Below the pieces are notes generated by a model that saw only the letters and a program-made list of their open reading frames with translations, was not told the DNA's origin and did no database searches. Below, in pieces: positions 53,903 to 62,402 of a DNA stretch of 64,000 bases. Position 1 is the stretch's first letter; each line of letters opens with the position of its first letter. Source of the stretch: Phycisphaeraceae bacterium (GTDB taxonomy: Bacteria > Planctomycetota > Phycisphaerae > Phycisphaerales > UBA1924); the NCBI GenBank assembly GCA_019636615.1, contig JAHBXF010000002.1:994001-1058000 (forward strand), given 5' to 3'. The position numbers and the translations under genes were made by a program.

Positions 53903-55015
53903 TCAGGCGGCGGCCGCGGGAGAGGGATCGGCCGGGACGCTCGGGGTTGGCTGGGTGCGCTGGGTGTTCTGCTCGAGGCGGTAGACGTATGCGAGAACCT
54001 CGGCGACGGCCTCGTAGAACTCGGGCCTGATCTCCTGACCGACGGGTACCGTGCGGTAGATGGCGCGGGCGAGGGGGGGGCGCTCGATGATGGGGACGCG
54101 GTGCGTCGTGGCGACCTGGCGGATGCGCATCGCGAGTTCATCGACGCCCTTGGCCACCACACGCGGCGCACGCATAGAGCCTTCTTCGTAGCGGATGGCG
54201 ATGGAATAGTGCGTGGGGTTGGTGATGACGACATCGGCCTTGGGCACTGCGCCGTTGATGCGCTGCATGGCGATCTCGCGCGCCATGCGCAAGCGGCGGC
54301 CCTTGAGGAGAGGATCGCCCTCCATGCTGCGGCGTTCGTCCTTGACCTCGTGCTTGGTCATGCGAAGGTCTTTGGTGTGCTGCCATCGCTGATAGGCGTA
54401 GTCGATGACGCCGATGATGAGCATGACGGCCAGCAGCCACAGGGCGAGGATGGCCGCGAGACGGAAGATGATGGCCCACGCGCCCGCGCCGGTGGAGAGG
54501 GGCAGGGCGACGAGCTGCGCGCCCGCGCTGCGGAGTTGAAACCAGGCGACCGTCCCCACCGCCAGCGCTTTGAGGATGTTGACGCCGGCCTTGGCAAGGC
54601 TGCGCGTGCTGAACATGCGCTTGAGGCCAGAGACGGGGTTCATGCGGTCGAGTTTGGGCTCGAGCGGTTTGGTGGTGAGGAGAAGACCGACCTGAGAGAC
54701 ATTGGCGAGGACCGCGATGACGCAGATGAGGAACAGGAGCGGGCCCATGACGCGCGCGGCGGTGAGTGCGGTTCGCGTGCAGAGGTCGGCCAGGGATGTC
54801 GTCCCGCCTTCGCTGATGGACCCCAGGACATCACGCAGGATGACCACTCCGCCCGCGGCGAGGGTGCCCCCGAGCATGACCAGAAGGACGAACGCGCCGA
54901 TGAGGTCTACGGCGGCCGTGAGTTCGGTGCTGCGAGCGACGCGGCCCTCGTTGCGGGCGTCTTCGCGCCGACGCTCGGTCGGCAGTTCTGTCTTGTCGCC
55001 CATGTCCTCGGCCAT
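53903..55015 (-). CDS. flhB: Flagellar export switch protein FlhB
   Basis: FlhB sets export specificity, switching from rod/hook to filament subunits. The 370-residue protein opens with DKTELPTERRREDARNEG, has four membrane helices to about residue 210, and carries the autocleavage motif NPTH at 266-269. The C-terminal tail is Pro/Ala-rich. The start codon overlaps the fliR stop by 1 bp. Confidence 0.97.
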   Translation of the reverse strand: MAEDMGDKTELPTERRREDARNEGRVARSTELTAAVDLIGAFVLLVMLGGTLAAGGVVILRDVLGSISEGGTTSLADLCTRTALTAARVMGPLLFLICVIAVLANVSQVGLLLTTKPLEPKLDRMNPVSGLKRMFSTRSLAKAGVNILKALAVGTVAWFQLRSAGAQLVALPLSTGAGAWAIIFRLAAILALWLLAVMLIIGVIDYAYQRWQHTKDLRMTKHEVKDERRSMEGDPLLKGRRLRMAREIAMQRINGAVPKADVVITNPTHYSIAIRYEEGSMRAPRVVAKGVDELAMRIRQVATTHRVPIIERPPLARAIYRTVPVGQEIRPEFYEAVAEVLAYVYRLEQNTQRTQPTPSVPADPSPAAAA

Positions 55016-55836
55016 CAGTCACCTTGCTCCGGAGAAGGCCGAGAAGAGATCGACGAGGGGATGGAAGAGGCCTGCTCGAGGGCGCCGCGGACCTGGCTCT
55101 GGGCCGCCTCGCGCACTGCATAGAGGGAGAAGGCGAGGACGGCCATGCCCACGAGGATCTTGAGGATGAAACCGATGGTCATGGCGTTGAGTTGCGGGGC
55201 GGTTTTGCCCAGCACGCCGAGCACAATCACGACAAGAAGGATGGAGCCGGAAGCGGGCGCGGACACGCGAAGGGCGACATCGGCCCCTGTCGAGATGATG
55301 GAGAGGAGCGAGTGCACGACGCTCATGCCGGGCGTGAACCCGCCGATGGGGAGCGAGCCGAAGGAATCCATCATCGACCCGATGAGGATCTCGACGCCGT
55401 TGAACGCGAGGAAGACGCCGGCGCCGATGTAGTAGAGGAACTGGCCGATGATGTCGGCGTCGATGTCGGCCTCGGGGTTGTAGACGCGGGCCAGCCCCAG
55501 ACCCATCTGGTGCCCCGCGAGCATGCCGCTGGCTTCGAGGAAGAGGAGGGGCGCGGCGGCGACCAGACCCATGACGTATCCGAGCGCGGCCTCTCGCACG
55601 AGAAGAACGAGCAACCCGGGCAGGTCGATGGCCTCCGGGGCTTGCACGCTCTGCGACACCAGGGGATAGACCGCGGCGGAAAGCATGATCGCCAGGAGGA
55701 TTTTGACGCGGGGCGGCAGGTGCGTGGCGGCCAGGAGCGGCGAGATGATGAAGAGCCCGGCCATGCGCACCAGCACCATGAGAAAAACCGGGACGTGGCC
55801 GGCGAGGGTCAGCGCTGCGTGTGAGAGTGCGTCCAT
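55015..55836 (-). CDS. fliR: Flagellar export protein FliR
   Basis: A 273-residue membrane protein of the export gate complex with FliP and FliQ. Six or so hydrophobic segments are seen, with typical blocks RMAGLFIISPLLAATHLPPR and GVFLAFNGVEILIGSMMDSF. It ends with a short polar tail and overlaps flhB by 1 bp. Confidence 0.95.
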   Translation of the reverse strand: MDALSHAALTLAGHVPVFLMVLVRMAGLFIISPLLAATHLPPRVKILLAIMLSAAVYPLVSQSVQAPEAIDLPGLLVLLVREAALGYVMGLVAAAPLLFLEASGMLAGHQMGLGLARVYNPEADIDADIIGQFLYYIGAGVFLAFNGVEILIGSMMDSFGSLPIGGFTPGMSVVHSLLSIISTGADVALRVSAPASGSILLVVIVLGVLGKTAPQLNAMTIGFILKILVGMAVLAFSLYAVREAAQSQVRGALEQASSIPSSISSRPSPEQGD

Positions 55837-55875
55837 GGAAGGCGGCCGGCTGCGGGAAGCCTGTACGCTGCGAGA

Positions 55876-56133
55876 TCAGACAAGCCTGAGAAGTTGGGCG
55901 GCGTATTCGAGAAGACGGTGGGCGACCCAGGGGATGAGCATGGCCGCGGTGAAGACCATGACCACGATCTTGGGCACGGTGGAGAGGGTCTGGTCCTGGA
56001 TTGACGTGATCGACTGGAGGATGCTGATGATGAGGCCGATGGTCATGCCCGCGATGAGCACGGGTGCGCCGATCTTGAGGGAGATGATGAGGGCCTCACG
56101 GACCAGTTCCACGATGGTGTCGTCGTAATGCAT
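55876..56133 (-). CDS. fliQ: Flagellar export protein FliQ
   Basis: This is an 85-residue protein with two membrane helices, the usual FliQ size. VREALIISLKIGAPVLIAGM and LQSITSIQDQTLSTVPKI are the family's conserved stretches. It lies 14 bp after fliP and 39 bp before fliR in the canonical fliPQR order. Confidence 0.97.
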   Translation of the reverse strand: MHYDDTIVELVREALIISLKIGAPVLIAGMTIGLIISILQSITSIQDQTLSTVPKIVVMVFTAAMLIPWVAHRLLEYAAQLLRLV

Positions 56134-56147
56134 ATGGGTGTTTGGGG

Positions 56148-57134
56148 TCAGGCCAGGCCGGGGAGGCCCGGCGGCGCGGCGAGGCTGAGTTCACGGACCA
56201 GGTGCGGGATGTCGAAACTGCGGATGAGACCACCGACGACCAGAGTCCAACCGTCGACCAGGACGAAGAGGAGGAGTTTGAACGGCAGGCTGACGAGCAC
56301 GGGCGGGAGCATCATCATGCCCATCGAGATGAGCATGGTGCTGATGACCATGTCGATGACGAGGAATGGCAGGTAGAGTTTGAAGCCCATGAGAAAGGCC
56401 GTCTTGAGTTCGCTGATCATGAACGCGGGGATGAGCACGCTCATGGAAACATCCGCGCGGGTGAGGCGGGATGGATCGCTGGTATCGATGCCCTGACGCT
56501 CGAGGAGCATGTAGAGGGCGCTCCAGTTGCCCGTGGCCTCGATCTGGTCGAACATGAAGTCGCGCATCGGCAGGCTGGCCTTCTCCCAGAGTTCGTCGTA
56601 GGACGTGATCTCGCCGGCGCGGTAGGGGGCGATGGCCTCTTTGTTGATGCGGTCGAGGGTGGGCGTCATGACCACCAGGGTGACAAAGAGCGCCAAGGCG
56701 GTGATGACCTGAGACGGAGGGAGTGTGGTCACACCCATCGCCTGCTTGAGCAGACCCAGCACGAGCAGCACCCGCAGGAAGCAGGTCGTCATGAGCATGA
56801 TCGTGGGCGCCAGAGCGACCACGGTCAGCAGGATCATGATGTTGAGCGCGACGGAGAGGCCGCCCTGGGGTGCATCACCTGTCGCTCGCGAGCCCGTCAT
56901 CGCGCTGCCCGCGCGGTCGAGCACCTCGAGCGGGTTTGGCAGGCCATCGCCCGCGAACGACACGGGAAGGGCCGGGGGTGTGACGGTTGTGGAAGGCGCT
57001 GGTTCGGGCGAGCGCGCGGGGAGTTCGATCTCGGGCGTGACCGGTCCACGCTGTGCGTTGGCGGGCGCGACGAAGAGCGCGAACACGGTCAACAGGCAAG
57101 CCACGAAGAGGGCGGAGGAACTCGGCTTGTTCAT
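56148..57134 (-). CDS. fliP: Flagellar export protein FliP
   Basis: The 328-residue protein is longer than the usual 245 because of a Pro/Thr-rich stretch of about 60 residues between the cleavable signal peptide and the first core helix. The core has LMTTCFLRVLLVLGLLKQA, the conserved PPSQVITALALF and the C-terminal helices with MGMMMLPPVLVSLPFK. The ATG overlaps the fliO stop by 4 bp. A longer frame to 57668 is a shadow of fliO. Confidence 0.96.
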   Translation of the reverse strand: MNKPSSSALFVACLLTVFALFVAPANAQRGPVTPEIELPARSPEPAPSTTVTPPALPVSFAGDGLPNPLEVLDRAGSAMTGSRATGDAPQGGLSVALNIMILLTVVALAPTIMLMTTCFLRVLLVLGLLKQAMGVTTLPPSQVITALALFVTLVVMTPTLDRINKEAIAPYRAGEITSYDELWEKASLPMRDFMFDQIEATGNWSALYMLLERQGIDTSDPSRLTRADVSMSVLIPAFMISELKTAFLMGFKLYLPFLVIDMVISTMLISMGMMMLPPVLVSLPFKLLLFVLVDGWTLVVGGLIRSFDIPHLVRELSLAAPPGLPGLA

Positions 57135-57907
57135 GCCGCGGCCCCTGGAGTTCTTGCCTGAGGGGGCGTACGCATCTGCGCCAATCGGGCCCGGAGGGAG
57201 TTGGCATCCGCGGCGGGAGCGGCCGGCGCGGGCGTGCGCTGGGGCGTGCGTGCCACTGTGGTTTGCGGGGCTGCCGCGGGTGCGGCCTGCGGCGATACCG
57301 CGACCGCCCGCTTGAGCGTGCTGGTGAAGATCGATGCGGCCTGGTCGTCGTCGCGCGTTTTGGCGAGCAAGGAGGCGACGCTGGCGGGGTCGTCGATCTC
57401 GCAGAGCGTTGTCATGCCGGTGCCGGTTCGTCCGCCGCTCTGTGCCACGAGCAGCACGCGGCGGTCGAGCCTGAGGAGAATGAGCAGCGTGCCCCTTCCC
57501 GCCGGGTAGCGGCCGAGGACTTCGAGCACGCCCGAGGGCGCACGCCCCGCCGGGCCAAGAGCGAGCATGAAACGGCTGGATTCGCGGAAGCGCCGCGAGC
57601 CGTAGACCAGCATGATCAGCATGGCGCCGCCAACGACACAGACCATGGCGGTGCGCTGCCATGACCAACTGCCTGTGGCGGCCTGCGTGCCCGAGAGTGA
57701 ATCAACCTGTGACGTCTGAGATGGCGCGGGGGTTGCGCGGGAAGGCGCCGAACGGGGCGGCAACGGCCGGGATGTGAGCGCGGCGGCCGTATCGGGCTGC
57801 GCGGACGGCTGTGCAAGGTCTTGCGCTGGCGCGAGCGAGGAGAGGGTGAAGATGAGGCTGAAGACAGCCGCGCCGCGGAGCACCACCCGGGGGATCGATC
57901 GTTGCAT
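57131..57907 (-). CDS. fliO: Flagellar biosynthesis protein FliO
   Basis: The product is 258 residues. A signal peptide (SLIFTLSSLAPAQ) precedes a Ser/Pro-rich periplasmic segment. One membrane helix follows at about 87-105 (TAMVCVVGGAMLIMLVYG). The small cytoplasmic domain has the FliO pattern EVLGRYPAGRGTLLILLRLDRRVLLV. The C-terminus is Ala/Pro-rich. FliO helps assemble the FliP ring. Position immediately before fliP supports the call. Confidence 0.9.
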   Translation of the reverse strand: MQRSIPRVVLRGAAVFSLIFTLSSLAPAQDLAQPSAQPDTAAALTSRPLPPRSAPSRATPAPSQTSQVDSLSGTQAATGSWSWQRTAMVCVVGGAMLIMLVYGSRRFRESSRFMLALGPAGRAPSGVLEVLGRYPAGRGTLLILLRLDRRVLLVAQSGGRTGTGMTTLCEIDDPASVASLLAKTRDDDQAASIFTSTLKRAVAVSPQAAPAAAPQTTVARTPQRTPAPAAPAADANSLRARLAQMRTPPQARTPGAAA

Positions 57908-57976
57908 GTCTCGCCTTCCTGGCGTGTTGAGGCCGCGGTCTCCGACCGAGGCGTGTGGAACGGTGATCCGCGGCGT

Positions 57977-58384
57977 TTATGCCGCGGCGGCGGGCGTGCT
58001 CTCGGTGGCGGTGCTCAGGATCTCGTTGATGCGAACGCAGAAGTTGTCGTTGAGCACGAGAACTTCACCCCGCGCGACGTGGCGGTCGTTGACGTAGACA
58101 TCGACAGGGTCGCCGGCGAGTTTGTCGAGTTCGACCACGGCGCCCTCGGAGAGTCGCAGCACGTCTTCGACGAACATGCGTGTGCGACCCAGTTCGATGG
58201 TGACGTTGAGATTGACGTCTGAAAGCAGCGAGATCGGGCTGGCGCCGCCCTGATCGCCCGTGAGGTCGAACGAGGGAAGTGACAGAGCCTCGGGCGTGTC
58301 GGAGCGGGCGCTCGCGGCGGGTGGCCTTGTGGCTTGCGGCTCGGGGGTGCTGTCGCCCTGCTGGGGGATGTTTGCGTCTGCCAT
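57977..58384 (-). CDS. fliN: Flagellar motor switch protein FliN
   Basis: 135 residues. An N-terminal Pro/Ala-rich linker of about 50 residues is followed by the SpoA (FliN C-terminal) domain: LLSDVNLNVTIELGRTRMFVE, GAVVELDKLAGDPVDVYVN and ARGEVLVLNDNFCVRI. FliN forms the lower C-ring of the motor. GGAG lies 8 bp before the ATG. The fliM gene that normally comes just before fliN is absent. Confidence 0.96.
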   Translation of the reverse strand: MADANIPQQGDSTPEPQATRPPAASARSDTPEALSLPSFDLTGDQGGASPISLLSDVNLNVTIELGRTRMFVEDVLRLSEGAVVELDKLAGDPVDVYVNDRHVARGEVLVLNDNFCVRINEILSTATESTPAAAA

Positions 58385-58546
58385 GGATGCTGCTCCGGCG
58401 GGTGTGTTGGATTGGTCACACTCGACGCAGGAGTATCGGCTCTGGGTGTGAGGAGAGGCGCCGAATGCGCAGGTTTGGCGCGTCGTCCAATAACACCGCG
58501 CGAAAACTGCGCCCAACGGCCGCTGATTCAGGGGAGACGGCGCGGA

Positions 58547-59065
58547 TCAGTCGGCCGGGAACCCCTTGCACTTGGGGAGAAGTACCCTGTCGACGCGCGG
58601 CTTGTTTTCTGTGTCTTTGCCGAGCATGTCGGTGAGGAGGGCGTTGAGTTGGCGGTTGATGGTCTCGAGGCCAGGCTCTCTGAGTTGAGCGTGCTGAGCG
58701 CGCCGGAAGATCATGGCCACACCTTCGGCGACTTCTGCGGATCGGCTTTCGAGTTGCCGCTTGACGAAAGCCTCGTTGCGCCGTTTGACCTTGATCACGA
58801 TCTGGGTATCCCAGACCCACACACGCCCGGTCTGCATGTTCTGGAACTTCTCGGCGATGAGCGGGATTTCAATCGACTCTTCGGGGTCTGGCTCGTTGCT
58901 GGCGACAACCTCGACGGCGTGAACGGCCTGAGGGCCGCTCTTGAGCATGAAGAAGTAGACAGCGCCACCCTCGACGAGCATGATGGTCGCGATGATGGCG
59001 ATCAACTTGATGGGGGATCCGGCCTTGGGGGCGCCTGGTGTTTCCTGCGGTGAGTTCTCGGCCAT
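58547..59065 (-). CDS. fliL: Flagellar basal-body protein FliL
   Basis: 172 residues. A single membrane helix at about 20-40 (IKLIAIIATIMLVEGGAVYFF) precedes a periplasmic stomatin-like domain that surrounds the stator in other bacteria (WDTQIVIKVKRRNEAFVKRQ, INRQLNALLTDMLGKDTE). It lies 162 bp before fliN and after a small membrane gene. The stator genes motA and motB are not in the window. Confidence 0.9.
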   Translation of the reverse strand: MAENSPQETPGAPKAGSPIKLIAIIATIMLVEGGAVYFFMLKSGPQAVHAVEVVASNEPDPEESIEIPLIAEKFQNMQTGRVWVWDTQIVIKVKRRNEAFVKRQLESRSAEVAEGVAMIFRRAQHAQLREPGLETINRQLNALLTDMLGKDTENKPRVDRVLLPKCKGFPAD

Positions 59066-59221
59066 GCTGTGCGCCTCCGGGGCGCGCTGAAAGGGCGCGC
59101 CGGGCTGAGTATCGGCGCCGGTGGGTTGGGTTGTGAGGGATGGCGGGAGGATTCGTTCAGCGGGGTGTGTGTCGCGCCGTCTGTGCGGCGGGCGCGGAGA
59201 AACCACCGCGCCGGGGGATCA

Positions 59222-59557
59222 TCACGCTGCCCGACGGCCCTTGCCTGCGATGGGTGCCTTGGGAGTGACCGTGGCGAGCACACCACGGTGCGCGGCGTGC
59301 TGTACCGAAGAGCGGCCTGGCCGCGAAGATCGCTGCGAGAGCGCGATGCAGACGAAACTGCCACAGGCCAAGGCGGGAATGGCCGCGAAGAAGGACTGCG
59401 TTGACGAGCCGACCGGCACGACCCCGAGCATGAGGGCGAGCGTGGCAAGGCCGATGGAAATGCCCAGAAGAGCCAGGCTGACGTTGAATGCCGCGGCACC
59501 ACCCAGAGTGGTGGCTGACAGATCGCTGCGAGGGCTATGGGCGGGTGTGGCGTTCAT
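59222..59557 (-). CDS. Small two-helix membrane protein between flgE and fliL
   Basis: 111 residues. Two hydrophobic helices (about 24-47, NVSLALLGISIGLATLALMLG, and 55-76, FFAAIPALACGSFVCIAL) precede a basic cytoplasmic tail. The ATG follows the flgE stop by 9 bp, so it is co-transcribed. In other bacteria this slot holds motA/motB or flbD; this protein matches neither. Unknown function. Confidence 0.65.
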   Translation of the reverse strand: MNATPAHSPRSDLSATTLGGAAAFNVSLALLGISIGLATLALMLGVVPVGSSTQSFFAAIPALACGSFVCIALSQRSSRPGRSSVQHAAHRGVLATVTPKAPIAGKGRRAA

Positions 59558-59566
59558 CACGCTGCA

Positions 59567-61318
59567 TCATCGGCCCAGAACGAGCAACTGCTGCAGCAAC
59601 TCATCGGCGGTTCGGATGACGCGGGAAGAGGCCGAATAACCAGTGGAAGAGAGGATCATCTTCACGAACTCCTCTCCCAGGTCAACGTTTGAACCTTCGA
59701 GTGCGCCGCTGGTGATCTCGCCGGTGCCGAAATCCCCCGGGGTGGTGATGATGGGCGGGCCGCTGTTGGCGCCGGGGCGGAACATATTGCCGCCGACGTC
59801 CTGCAGGCCTTCGGGGTTGGTGAAACGCGCGAGGGCAACCTGGCCGAGCGTACGAACCAGCCCGTTGTTGAAGGTGCCGATGATGGTGCCGTCGCGGGCG
59901 ATACCGAAGCCGGCGAGTGTGCCCAGCGGAGAGCCGTCGCGGTAGGTGACGCTCAGTTGAGAGCGGTCGGAACTCAGCGCGGTGAGGCCGGCTTCTGCGG
60001 ACGTGAAGTCGAAGGTCATCGTGAGGGGTGTGCCGGCGCCCGTGCCGGCGCGGTCGATCGTGACCTGCTGCGGGGGCGCGGGGATGGGCTGGCCGTCGGT
60101 GTCGAAGGCGATGATGCCGCTGGCGATGGCGGTTGAAAGATCTGTATCGTCGGCGGAATCAACGTAGTAGCGCCAGCGGGTGCCAGTATCGCCGCGCTCT
60201 TCGAGAACCATGGAGATATCAACCGAGACTTCTGAGCCCAGCGAGTCGTAGACAATCGCGCTGGTCCGGACGCTCTCGCCATCGGCCGCTGCCTGCTTCT
60301 GGGCGAAGAATGGGTGGCGGACGAGAGCGCCATCTGCCGAGAGCAATCGCAGGTCGGTCGCTTCGATTTCGAGATCGTTGATGCGTCCGCTGTTGCCGGA
60401 GATCACGAGCGCGCCTGTGAGCGTGTCGACAGCGACACCCGGTGTTGCCCCGTCGGGGTTTGGGCCGGCGGCGGGCTGAAGGCCCAGGGTGGCGGCGAAC
60501 CACTGCGCCAGATCGGCCAGCGTGGAGGCCGCGGTGACGGCGTACTCGGTCACACCGAGGGTTTTACCGCCCTTCTCGGCGCCACGCATCTGCAACCGCT
60601 GGCCTTCGGCGAAGAGGGGAGAGTCGCTCCCCACCAGTTGCGGGTCTTCGATGTCGATCAGGCGCGTGGTGGTCAAGACACGATCAGGCCCTTGCACCCC
60701 CGCGCCCGAGACGGCGCGCAGACCGGCCGTGGCGGAGCCGAGCAGATTGATGAGCGAGCCCTGTGTCGGCAGTTCGCCCGTGGGGTTCAGGTTGCCGCTG
60801 AGGCGCACGTTGCCGGTTGCCTGTGCGATCTTGAGGGAACCGACGGGGATGTTGAGATCGGTGAGTTGGCCGGGGATGATGTTGAAGTTGTCGTCTACGG
60901 CGTAGCCTCGCAGCATCTGGCCGGAGATCGTGGTGAGGTTTCCCTGGGCATCGGGCCGGAACGCGCCCGCGCGGGTGTACATCTCGTCATCGCCCTTGCG
61001 GACAAGAAAGAAGCCGTCGCCGTCGATGGCAAGGTCGCGGGAGTCTCCGGTGGCGGTGGTGCTGCCGACACTGAAGTTGCGCTGCGTTCCGGCGATGTTG
61101 ACGCCGTTGCCGATCTGGAATGGGTTTGTGCCGCCGCTGGTCTCGCTGGGCGCGGTGCCCGAGTGCATCGTGCGGGAGAGCGCGGTGGAGAAGAGCATTC
61201 GGCTTGACTTGTACGCCGTGGTATTGACGTTCGCGACGTTGTTGCCGATGACATCGATATTCTTGGCGTTGGCGTTCATGCCCGAAAGGGCCGTGAAGAA
61301 TGCGTTTGTTGATGCCAT
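59567..61318 (-). CDS. flgE: Flagellar hook protein FlgE
   Basis: A 583-residue hook subunit. The N-terminal rod-type motif FFTALSGMNANAKNIDVIGNN, seen in parts as ALSGMNANAK and NNVANVNTTAYKSSR, and the C-terminal EGSNVDLGEEFVKMILSST form the D0/D1 coiled-coil region. The middle holds the GDGFFLVR block and large variable domains (about 180-470). Longer than the 402-residue E. coli hook but similar to many other bacteria. It follows flgD and the TIGR02530-type gene. Confidence 0.96.
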   Translation of the reverse strand: MASTNAFFTALSGMNANAKNIDVIGNNVANVNTTAYKSSRMLFSTALSRTMHSGTAPSETSGGTNPFQIGNGVNIAGTQRNFSVGSTTATGDSRDLAIDGDGFFLVRKGDDEMYTRAGAFRPDAQGNLTTISGQMLRGYAVDDNFNIIPGQLTDLNIPVGSLKIAQATGNVRLSGNLNPTGELPTQGSLINLLGSATAGLRAVSGAGVQGPDRVLTTTRLIDIEDPQLVGSDSPLFAEGQRLQMRGAEKGGKTLGVTEYAVTAASTLADLAQWFAATLGLQPAAGPNPDGATPGVAVDTLTGALVISGNSGRINDLEIEATDLRLLSADGALVRHPFFAQKQAAADGESVRTSAIVYDSLGSEVSVDISMVLEERGDTGTRWRYYVDSADDTDLSTAIASGIIAFDTDGQPIPAPPQQVTIDRAGTGAGTPLTMTFDFTSAEAGLTALSSDRSQLSVTYRDGSPLGTLAGFGIARDGTIIGTFNNGLVRTLGQVALARFTNPEGLQDVGGNMFRPGANSGPPIITTPGDFGTGEITSGALEGSNVDLGEEFVKMILSSTGYSASSRVIRTADELLQQLLVLGR

Positions 61319-61429
61319 GGCTGATGCCTTGTGTGTTCGGGTGCGTGAGAACGGGCACGCGGGAAAGTGGGAGTGTGTTGAGCACGCCGTCGAAACAGTG
61401 CCAATGAACGCAAACGCCGCGCCGTGTGA

Positions 61430-61473
61430 CGGAGCAGGCCCGGAGCAGGCCCGGAGCAGGCCCGGAGCAGGCC
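61430..61473. repeat. Four copies of an 11-bp tandem repeat (CGGAGCAGGCC)
   Basis: Perfect units at 61430-61440, 61441-61451, 61452-61462 and 61463-61473 lie in the 158-bp spacer between the TIGR02530-type gene and flgE. It ends 3 bp from the stop codon of the upstream gene. It may slow or end transcription, or be a replication-slippage tract. Confidence 0.93.
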
Positions 61474-61476
61474 GAA

Positions 61477-61944
61477 TCAGGCCGCGCCGAGCGGGGTTTG
61501 AGCCGCGGCGAATGCCGCCGGGTTGACCTGGGGCGGGGCGAGAAGCGGCTGGTGCTTCTCTTTGGGGTCTGGCACAGAAACTACAGCGTCGATGTCTGTG
61601 AGCAGCCCTGCCGAAGAGGCCTGCACTCGATCGGTGATGGTGCGGGTCGCGATGTCGATCTTGAGCGCCATGCCGTCGATGAGAACGACAGCACGGTGGG
61701 CGCCCTGAGACTCGGCCTTGTCCGCCGCGGCGGAGATACGGGCCAGTTGTTCATCGCTGAGTGAGAGTTCGAGCCCCTGGGCCGTGCGGACCGGCGCGCC
61801 GGTGGTGACATCGCCGGCGCGGGCTCGCTCCAGGAGTTCGCTGAAGTCTGCCGCGTCGTTCCTGGGAGACGCGCCTGCGGAACCCGAGAGCATGCTGCCG
61901 ACGCGTCGCGCGCCGGCGCTGATCAGAGAAAGCGGATCACTCAT
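61477..61944 (-). CDS. Flagellar operon protein, TIGR02530-like
   Basis: 155 residues. The block LSLSDEQLARISAAADKAES, VVLIDGMALKIDIATRTIT and TDIDAVVSV matches the small family of flagellar operon proteins (TIGR02530) found between flgD and flgE in Firmicutes and others, exactly its position here. Its job is not established; an export or hook-assembly accessory role is likely. The ATG overlaps the flgD stop by 4 bp. Confidence 0.85.
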   Translation of the reverse strand: MSDPLSLISAGARRVGSMLSGSAGASPRNDAADFSELLERARAGDVTTGAPVRTAQGLELSLSDEQLARISAAADKAESQGAHRAVVLIDGMALKIDIATRTITDRVQASSAGLLTDIDAVVSVPDPKEKHQPLLAPPQVNPAAFAAAQTPLGAA

Positions 61945-62372
61945 CGCCCTGCTCCACTCTGGTCGGGAAGATCCCCCACCACCATGTCGAGGTTGGACAT
62001 TTTCACACGGTGGCCGCCGGTGAGCGTGACGACCACGCCCTCGTCTGTGCGTGACACCCCCGCCACGGTTTCGGCGACGCGTTCGCCGGTTTCGCTGATG
62101 CCGCTGACGAGTTTGCCCATGAGACCCGCGGCGGAAGCGAACTGGTTCTGCTGCACCAGGGCCTTGAGGCGGTCGGAGAGGTCCATGTCGGACTGGATCG
62201 ACCGGAGTGTTGAGATCTGCTGCAGCAGAGCGCCGGTGTCGTTTGGCGAGAGCGGGTCCTGGTTGGCCAGTTCGGTGAAGATGATCTTGCTGAACTCTTC
62301 GGTTGTCAGTGCGCTCATGCCCTTGGGGGCTTGCGTGCCCGATGTCGAACCGACAGGTGCCACCGTTGTCAT
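61941..62372 (-). CDS. flgD: Flagellar hook-capping protein FlgD
   Basis: 143 residues. The conserved FlgD N-terminus is clear (TTEEFSKIIFTELANQDPLS, then LQQISTLRSIQSD and FASAAGLMGKLVSG). It ends soon after the first beta segment, so it lacks the FlgD Tudor/Ig-like domains of the 230-residue E. coli protein, as in Bacillus YlxG-type FlgD. It caps the growing hook. An AGAGG site lies 7 bp before the ATG. Confidence 0.94.
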   Translation of the reverse strand: MTTVAPVGSTSGTQAPKGMSALTTEEFSKIIFTELANQDPLSPNDTGALLQQISTLRSIQSDMDLSDRLKALVQQNQFASAAGLMGKLVSGISETGERVAETVAGVSRTDEGVVVTLTGGHRVKMSNLDMVVGDLPDQSGAGR

Positions 62373-62402
62373 GACTCATCCTCTCTGGTAATGCCGCCCA
62401 GA

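Noticed and set aside
57135..57668. N-terminal extension of fliP
   Set aside because: It is an out-of-frame reading of fliO; the signal peptide begins at the ATG at 57134.
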